Assembly (NCBI RefSeq): GCF_032854445.1
Contig: NC_088307.1
Coordinates: forward strand, 11,358,017 to 11,422,016
Direction of reading: 5' to 3'
From: Liolophura sinensis
Lineage: Eukaryota; Mollusca; Polyplacophora; Chitonida; Chitonidae
Length of the DNA: 64,000 bases
The notes under the pieces are model-generated. The model saw only the letters and a program-made list of their open reading frames with translations. It was not told where the DNA came from and searched no databases. Both the position numbers and the translations under genes were made by a program. Below, piece by piece: positions 56,907 to 64,000 of this stretch (positions are counted from its first letter, which is position 1; each line of letters begins with the position of its first letter).

Positions 56907-57822
56907 GCCCGTTTTCAATGTTCACTACAACTATTGACAATAGAGTGAGTATACTGTTTCAGGATAATGACTACTCCGATCTGAGCGAAAAATGACCATT
57001 GTACTCGTGGTATGAATGAATTCCACCACATTATCAATTTGCTTACAAAACACCATTACGAGGGAGATAATGGACAGTATACTATACTTTAATTTATCAT
57101 ACGTTTACCATATCTTTGTCATGACACAGGCCTCACCGGTGACGTCCTCCATATCGGCTCCCTGTTCCACAGTGTGAACCTGGCATCGATCCTGTCCAGT
57201 GCTAAGGACTGCTCAAGTTACCCCAGGCCGACATGCAGAAGATCATGAAGTTAAATGTGAAGCTGTTTGATCAAGTGCTACCACACTGCAGGGCAGCGTT
57301 TGGTACGTGAGACAAAATTTGCGTGACATTTCATATGCATTGGTGCATACCCTCTTGTTGCCGGCGTATATTGTAAGCTCGCCTGCACAAAGTACAAACG
57401 TAGCTTATATCATACCCCGAGCACCGAGATCCATTAACAGGGAAGGCAATGTTGAAGTAAATGTTAGGGGGATTGCGGGGGGGGGGGGGGGGGGAGGTGT
57501 GTATCTTGGAAAGTGTTCGGCATACATTGAGTTCAAGTTTTGCAAATATGTAGAGCACAATGACACGAGGGTGATGTTGTCTCGGTCATGAAATGTATGC
57601 ATGTACATTAATTACATGCACGATAAATTACAAAATTGACAAAATGCTGTATTATCTATTAAAATCAATGTTAAGGTACATGTTAGGTGTGGCATCTCAA
57701 AGAGTGCTGAATCAATGTGCTGAGCTGGGGCTTTACATACATGCTTTACATACCTTGTGGACAGTGCTTCTTTAGTAAATTTATTGGTCAGTCAGAGAGA
57801 TTGTTGTGACAAAAATTAGCTG

Positions 57823-58048
57823 TCAATTTTAACAGAAAGTCTGTTGTCTGAGTGATGCTAAAATATATTCTGTTTTTATAACATTAATACTGTGTCATAT
57901 TCAACATAATATTCTGTTAGTCTAATACAATCTTTATGTTGCATTAATAGAATATGTGTACTGTATTTCACAGAATAATGTACTGCAAGAACAGAATACT
58001 TTCCAGCGTTACTCAGACAACAGATTTTCTGTTACATTTAACAGATTA
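57823..58048. mobile_element. Palindromic non-autonomous element (family M1), best copy
   Basis: The left end TTTTAACAGAAAGTCTGTTG with TCTGAGTGATGCTA mirrors the right end AGCGTTACTCAGACAACAGA with TTTTCTGTTA. The inverted repeats are about 50 bp. It lies in intron 8 of C2. Confidence 0.78.
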
Positions 58049-58560
58049 TTTCTTTAGTGTAGTTTCATTGTAACCAACTCATAAGGTATGCCTTTGGCCG
58101 AACTAGACATTTACCGTTACTTTGAAAAACTTGAAAAGACTAACCGGAAAAAATTCAAAGCATGCAGTAAATAGCTTTAATAGCATTTTCATTTGATGTT
58201 TTTCATCAGTCGGCATCTGATACTTTCTAAACTTCTTTGTTAAAGAAAATTCTTTCTTTGCAGCAAAATTCAACACGAAGGGATAATCTGGTGAGTCATA
58301 ATTGGCTTTTTCAAATTTTAAATACTGTTATCAACGTAGGAATTTCATAATGAATTTAGAATAGAAAGCATTCTTTTTAATTGTAAAAAATATTATCAAA
58401 ATGTACAATATTCTCCTTCTACTATTATTTGTTTTTCAAGGGGAATAGGTTTGAAAATAATGTTTTCAAGAAAATGATAATCGACGTTGCACAATACCAC
58501 TAGTACGTGGGAAAATTGTTTATATCAATGTTTGGTATGCTTTACATTTGTTTTTGACAG

Positions 58561-58690
58561 TTGATAGATGGATATAGCCAGAAGAAGAAGAATTGACGGT
58601 GGGAATGTCGGCCTCAAAGAGTCAATCAAAACTCATTTTCTTTAAAACAAATTTCAATAAATCTGTGAAAATGTACAAGCTGTTTTCTTT
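58561..58690 (+). other. 3'-UTR exon and polyA signal of locus C
   Basis: The acceptor GTTTTTGACAG ends at 58560. The exon carries AATAAA at 58656-58661 followed by a GT-rich stretch. Exon 9 has a donor (CTG/GTGAGT at 58291) after its stop, so this completes the gene. Confidence 0.62.
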
Positions 58691-60667
58691 TTTTTATTCG
58701 GTGATCGTGATATTTTAAGATTGATTTCACATGAAAGCCACAGGTAAAATAAATCTGACGTAAATATTTGGCTAGAAGCCAGCTATTTTGGGTGCGAATG
58801 TATACGCTTGCGCAGAACGGATCATACGGTAGACAAACAAAGGCACATTATTCATGCTTTAATATCCTGCAACATTGCCAACATAGGTCACAGCCCAGAA
58901 TTTAAGTTTTTATGTGCATTTCGTAAATTTACGACTTGAAAATGTGATCGAGTTCATGTAATGTTTCAGGTGTCAGAAAGATTCACATCAAATGCGCATG
59001 TTTTTTTCTGAATAGCATAAAACTGTCGAGGGTTACAATACCGTAAGATGTTGTTGTTTTTCCCCACCCTGAAGGGTCATGCACACTAAAAACTGTTGTC
59101 TGGCTTATTTGCTTTCATGTCAGTTTATATTGGTATGTTGGACTATAGACTTCCTGGAAAAAAAAATAAAGCACTCGCCTACTTCAATGATGCGGTGCTG
59201 ATTTACATCAGGGGTCAGCAAAAATTTATTTATTTGGTTGTTGGTTAATGTCGTTTGTACTCAAGACTATGTCTTTTGGGACAGAATCCCGGCTTCAGTC
59301 TCCTTCTGATGTTTAGCCCCTTGACGATCCAAACGCAACTCGACTTATTTATTTACTTCATCGGTGTTTTACGCCGTACTAAAAAATATTTCACTTTTAC
59401 GATTGCGACCAGCATTATTGGGAAAAGAAATCGGATAGAGCCAGGGGAAAATCCACCATCTACAAGTTGTTTGCAGATCTTCTCACGTACGCTCGAGAAG
59501 AAACCAGCGTGAGCCGGACTTGAACTCACAGTGACTGTATTGGCGAGAGGCTCCTGAGTCATTGCTCCACTGGCGTGCCATGAAGGCCCTAGTGTTAGTA
59601 ATACCGGACCTTCCAGGCGGGTGGTCAAACCATCAAGCCAGCAAAGCGGCTTGATGTATACAACTATACAGCAACACTAAAGTATTACAGAGAGAAACAA
59701 AATAGTGCACCTCTTGCACGGACCAATTTAGGAGAGTTGTATTCCTTATTCTGCGTTATTGCTATCTGATTTCTCACGATAAACGGGGTGTTCGTCTATT
59801 TCTTTAGTCGTCTGGGGTTTCGTTGATGTTACTAAACTAGACAATTAGATACATTTTAACTCATTGTGGACCGTGAAAACCGGAAAAGGATCAAAATGTA
59901 GTTTACATGATGAAGATCTCAAATGAAAACGAACGTTTAACTGAAACCACCAGAGAACTAAGAAAGTATATAAAGTACGAAAATAGGACAGAATCATACA
60001 ACGAGAAGCAGTCATTGAACAGTTTTCAATGATGTTTGAAAGGCGCAAGGAACGTTCAAGCCGAACGACTGAAAACCTCTCGCACATTAAATGCAATCTT
60101 GTAATTTCAGACATATGTACAACAACAAAAAAACTTTGGGGTAAATGATTTGATATTCTGGGGGACTTTTTCTCATCCCAGAAACCACAAGGTCGCACCA
60201 TGGGAAATTAGACTCTGTATTGTGGCTTGTGATACCAATGTGTGACCTAGCTCTGACTATCCGGCCTAAGGGTCACCGTTATCTATTCTGTAACCGGAAC
60301 CAAATGTGTTAACCTGACGTAGTACTTCCTCTGAGCGAAAGAAGAGACAATCTAATCGGGTATTCCTCGCAATTCCTCAACTGCTGTTTTGAATTTCCTC
60401 TGCCATATTAGTCTCAGCCCGGTTTGACAAAACTTTCAGCATTCAAAAAATTGCTTAAACCAGTATTTTACATAAATCCCCTCTTGGAGTAATTCTTGCT
60501 AAAGGTGTGAAGATTTGCCTTTGGCAACACATATTTTGTGAGCCCAAAGAAGTTAGGAAGTTTCGGATGCAGATATTTTTGTTTAGTTCAAATTGAAGTT
60601 TGTTTGTGGGTGAATCGCCTCAGTTGATCAAACCTCCTGTTACCGTTATATTTTGCCGTCTCAATGA
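58691..60667. other. Intergenic C to D
   Basis: It contains a SINE1 (59345-59588) and an R4 piece (59900-60110). The rest is unique sequence without a visible gene. Confidence 0.55.
59345..59588 (-). mobile_element. SINE1, near full length
   Basis: It runs from the tail block GGTGTTTTACGCCGTACTAA through the body to the head side GAGTCATTGCTCCACTGGCG. Confidence 0.87.
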
Positions 60668-60774
60668 GATAATGTTATCTAGTATCGGACACATGGGCAG
60701 TTCTCACACTGGTAACGCGTTGTTCTCACGCACGGGCGGTATCATGTAGTCTCGGTCTTTTTACGCAAGACAGG
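60668..60774 (+). promoter_or_regulatory. Gene D promoter module: GATA palindrome and non-coding first exon
   Basis: GATAATGTTATC at 60668-60679 and the donor AAGACAG/GTAAGT after 60774, 95 bp later. The CAGGTG element is replaced by CACATGGG. The ATG-exon acceptor is at 61354. Confidence 0.68.
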
Positions 60775-61384
60775 TAAGTAGTAACTACGGTTCTACCATA
60801 CCGCTCCTGATTCGGTGTTTTATGCTGGGACCCGTAAGGACTCATTTGCCTAAGACGTTGATCTCGCCCTTCAGTAGTAGGGTAGCGAGATCCAGTTCAG
60901 TTCGCAATGGTTTAGCTGCGGTATTAGTTGAGAAGAATTGACAAGTACTTGAGGAAACGCGGTCTTTTCCACGTTACTATTCGGTTTCGTCCACCCAATG
61001 ATCTAGGAGTCAAAACAGACCTCGACATTCGTATACCAGTTGTCTACCAAAATGGACGCTCTGGGTCAAAAATCTCTAGACCAACTAACAACATTCAACA
61101 CAAACCACCAAAACAAGTAAAAGTATATGTTGAAAAGGCGCAAGGAATGTTCTAGGCGAATAAATGAAATCAGTTTTCGATAATAAAGGTATGTATCTCT
61201 GCCTTCTTTCCTCACACCATAATGCGACTTTCCTCCCACTATAAGTGAATTTTTTCTAAGTACAACATAAAACTCTACTGAAATTAATAACTGAATCATA
61301 GTGGTGGGCTCGAAGTGTATGTTCCAAGTCGACAATTGTCAGTTCATTTTGCAGAGTTCACCGAGGTGAAAGTTGGGAGCCAAA

Positions 61385-64000
61385 ATGCTTTCATTCCTCT
61401 TGCTGTTGGGCATCACTTGTGTGGGTAAGTTGAACGTTATTGGGCTTTCCTTCTTTTCTCTCCATCTGATTTTTACCGATCTACGTTTAAATCTACTTGT
61501 TTTTTTTTTCTCACTTACCTCAAGAATTTCTTAGTGATGCTGTATGCCGACAGATATGGACGATTCGTTTTCCTTGGGCAACGCTATATTCACGAACATT
61601 TCCGCTACGCAAAATGAAAGTTTCCTCCATTAACTCTTTGTTATTTTTACACTCCAAATGACATTTTTGACATGTGGCGATATCACATCCTTCTCCAGTC
61701 TTTGCCTGACGACGTACTTGTACTACAAATGGTTGTCAGGGAAATTCAATGGCCCTGTACTTCATCGTAGGGATCGAAGGCTTTTGAAGCTATGCATTAC
61801 AAGTTCTTAAAGGATTCTTCGAACTTATATAACCTTATACTTGTAGAGGCGTTTGAACTGTATATGAAAAGTGAAACTCTATAATATTGTTTACCACATC
61901 TTTTAGCATTTTTCATTATTAATTAGGATGCACATTTACCGCATTCATTGCAATGCTCTTGGTAATACAAAATCGTAACTCATCGCACGAAAGTCACTAG
62001 GGTCAGTTGTCACTTACCAATCTTCATGAAAAACATAACTAGATTTTGGGAATCTGATAATTAGAGAAGAATATATTAGTGAGCATCTTTAGTTAATGCC
62101 GAAGCAAGATTAAATATAGCTGCTAAAGCAGAGATGCCGGGGCTCAAGCCGGTATTGCCTGCCTATACGGTGTCGCTTCCGGTTACCTTAATGTTGTCCA
62201 TGTATAGACACATAACCAACCTAATTGGAAAGCCTACAGTCTTCGTAGTCATCAGGACATTGTAAGTACACTGCATAGTGTGTATATATAGATTGCCAAA
62301 CGGGGAAAATCTACCTTTTGACAATATTTGAGGGCGAGGATGTCCCCTCTTTTTCAACACAGCTCAACCATTTTCAGCACACATGGAGTACATGTAAAGC
62401 GCTTTGCACTCAGTAATTTTCAGCTTTACGGCTGTAACAGTTTTCTGTCACGTGACCTGCAAATATGTGGGCGTTTTTTGGCGTTTTGATCGCAATTTGT
62501 GACAAAAATATACATTGCAGAGCAAAAAAAAGACCGGATTCGTGATCAGGAGGTCAAATTACATCAGATAACTTGTAAAATATCACCAAATTCAAATTTT
62601 TCGTTTTCCCATGACGTCATACCACATGTATTAGTCAGAGCCTAATTTGAATAAATATTGCATCCCTTTTCTGTCTAAATAGCCTCCATGGAACGCTTTT
62701 TATGTGTGCTAAATTTCAAGTCAATCGTTTTTACTTTAGCCCATAATGGCCGCCAGATCTCCTGTGGTCTATTACATACCAAAGTTTCACCCAATTTTGT
62801 TGAGACGTTTTTCAATTTTGAAAAATGAAAAATTGGCAATTTTTTTAGCATATACTACTTCCGGTTTGCTGACGCCACTTCCGACTGTGTAAAAGTTTTC
62901 TACTTGCCTTGCGATGATGTTAGGCCTTAAGGTTGCATCTCTAGTTTCATTGGTTGAGGAGATATACCTATTTGAAGTTTTGATGACGTCACTTCGGGTG
63001 TTGCAAAAATTGCATTTTCAGAATCAGCGTCCAAAACCGCATCATATGGGACTATTTGCTCGACTTTTTCTTTGGAATTGTAGAAGTTATTAGCAAAAAA
63101 CTGATTTTTTTGTCACAATGGCGAGCTTCTACAATTTTCAACGGAGAAAGTTCTCGTTCTATCGGTATAGGTACTAACACGTTTGATAACGGTATTAGCA
63201 CCTACACCGAAAAGGCGCTAACTGAATAAACAGAAGTTGTAATTCATATATGTGTTAGGTTGTGACGAATATGGCCAGTCTTATATTAGGGAGTAGCTAT
63301 TTAGCGCAACGGTGCAAGCAATGTACATGGTATATAAATTAACCAGGTTTCAATCCCTGTGGTGGGCAGGGAATTCGTAGATTTTCTTACTCTCGCGGTT
63401 CATGGGACAATAGCTATATTGAGCGGCTAACGACGCGTTTACACAGTCCATTATCCGTTGAAGACTACATGTCTTTTACCGGTTTGGTGTGCATAAACGA
63501 ATATAATTAAGACATACAGTATAGCGAAAAAAACTAGAGCTGCCACCACGGTGTCAGAGCTGGCAAATGGTCACATGTAACCGCTGAAATAAGGCCTCTT
63601 GTCAATTTATCTCAGTTAGGGTTTTATTCTAACTGTTCATGTAAATGCATAAATAGTAACAAATTACAATGCACCAAGTACCATGGCTTAAAGAGAATTA
63701 GGTAAAAAAAATGCAGTCATGCTAATTGCAATTTATCTAAATTTTTATTAATTTATCTAAATAAAACTTTAATATTAAATAAAACCACCCATCATCGTGT
63801 ATATAAGTGAAAAATTCTTGGATATCGCGTTAAACAAATAGTCAAATAAATTCTAAAAAAATAATTAATAACTTCATGAAAAAAATCATATCCGTTTTCA
63901 TCACACTTTTAAGAGCACCTTCACGAAATCCGTGGCCGTTTCCTTCCAGGCTCTCAGCATGTCATCAATCCGGCGGAGTTTCCGGAAACCACCGATCTTA
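61385..64000 (+). CDS. Gene D: fifth family member, 5' end only
   Basis: Exon 1 at 61385-61424 encodes MLSFLLLLGITCV plus one base and the donor GTAAGT, the family layout. Exon 2 begins at 63950 after TTTCCTTCCAG and reads GSQHVINPAEFPETTDL before the window ends. The INPAEFP motif is identical to A and B. The remaining exons lie beyond the window. Confidence 0.85.
61425..63949 (+). other. Intron 1 of gene D: contents
   Basis: A 2.5-kb AT-rich intron with R3 at 63545-63730 and a SINE1 tail remnant near 63795-63850. A B-box-like GGTTTCAATCCC occurs near 63347 without a tRNA fold. No additional exon is seen. Confidence 0.55.
63545..63730 (-). repeat. Dispersed repeat R3
   Basis: GGCAAATGGTCACATGTAAC, CTCAGTTAGGGTTTTATTCT and ACCATGGCTTAAAGAGAATT match 26695-26945 closely. 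Confidence 0.78.

Larger units (their letters stand above)
49924..58286 (+). pseudogene. Gene C2: nine-exon family member with frameshifts in exons 2 and 8
   Basis: Exons 49924-49963, 51456-51762, 52650-52785, 53047-53277, 54021-54117, 55586-56033, 56440-56596, 57130-57302 and 58264-58286 (TAA). Splice sites and phases match the family. Exon 2 is 307 nt instead of 308. An extra C in the CCCCC run near 51477 and loss of GT near 51525 break the frame and give a stop at 51545-51547. Exon 8 is 173 nt instead of 174. One base is missing at GGACTGCTC near 57209, giving a stop at 57246-57248 in place of the last about 27 codons. The other exons are open and conserved: RKRR/G in exon 4, RTRR/G in exon 7 (GGACATGTGGAG start), LNVKLFDQ in exon 8, and an AKFNTKG ending. 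It may be dead, or its 3' exons may serve C1 through splicing. Assembly error in single bases cannot be excluded. Confidence 0.75.

Noticed and set aside
63300..63390. Possible tRNA-like element (GGTTTCAATCCC)
   Set aside because: The B box is imperfect and I could not draw a cloverleaf.

Overview
The window is animal nuclear DNA: small exons with GT/AG splice sites, long AT-rich introns, and many copies of two tRNA-derived SINE families. The SINE body (reading ACGCCGTACTCAAGAATATT on one strand) and the overall repeat load suggest a lophotrochozoan, most likely a mollusc. That placement rests on recalled repeat types and was not searched.

Left third (1-19 kb): two convergent genes for small Ly6/uPAR-type (three-finger, 10-cysteine, GPI-anchored) surface proteins. 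The plus-strand gene (exons 3465-5560) lacks a visible signal-peptide exon. The minus-strand gene (16521 down to 8044) is complete. In both, a stretch holding an exon end and its splice donor has been multiplied into a tandem array.

Right two thirds (19-64 kb): a head-to-tail family of one gene type that I do not recognise. Complete copies A (21020-28699, 522 aa) and B (33100-39601, 560 aa) share nine coding exons with identical phases and almost identical exon lengths. Locus C is complicated by a 5.14 kb partial tandem duplication. C1 (44784-48430) has intact exons 1-4 only. C2 (49924-58286) has exons 1-9 but frameshifts in exons 2 and 8. Copy D (61385 onward) starts and runs off the window. 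The predicted protein is a secreted precursor with a signal peptide, six conserved cysteines, two furin-type sites (RRRR/G in exon 4, RTRR/G in exon 7) and a central exon of 11-residue amphipathic repeats. That exon ends in FGRR or FGKR in A and B; C2 has only FGRG. The repeats resemble the helices of synucleins and apolipoproteins in style, not demonstrably in descent.

All five copies have an upstream module with the palindrome GATAATGTTATC placed 85-95 bp before a GT donor, which I read as core promoter plus non-coding first exon. Three of the four distinct module sequences also carry CAGGTG 10-14 bp downstream. This suggests common control, possibly by GATA and bHLH factors.

The rest is introns and intergenic DNA filled with SINEs, TIR elements (one nested in a SINE), a dead Tc1-like transposase, dispersed repeats and about a dozen minisatellites. 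Several repeats touch splice sites. The strongest candidate for an undescribed system is the A-D gene family with its shared promoter module and variable 11-mer exon.
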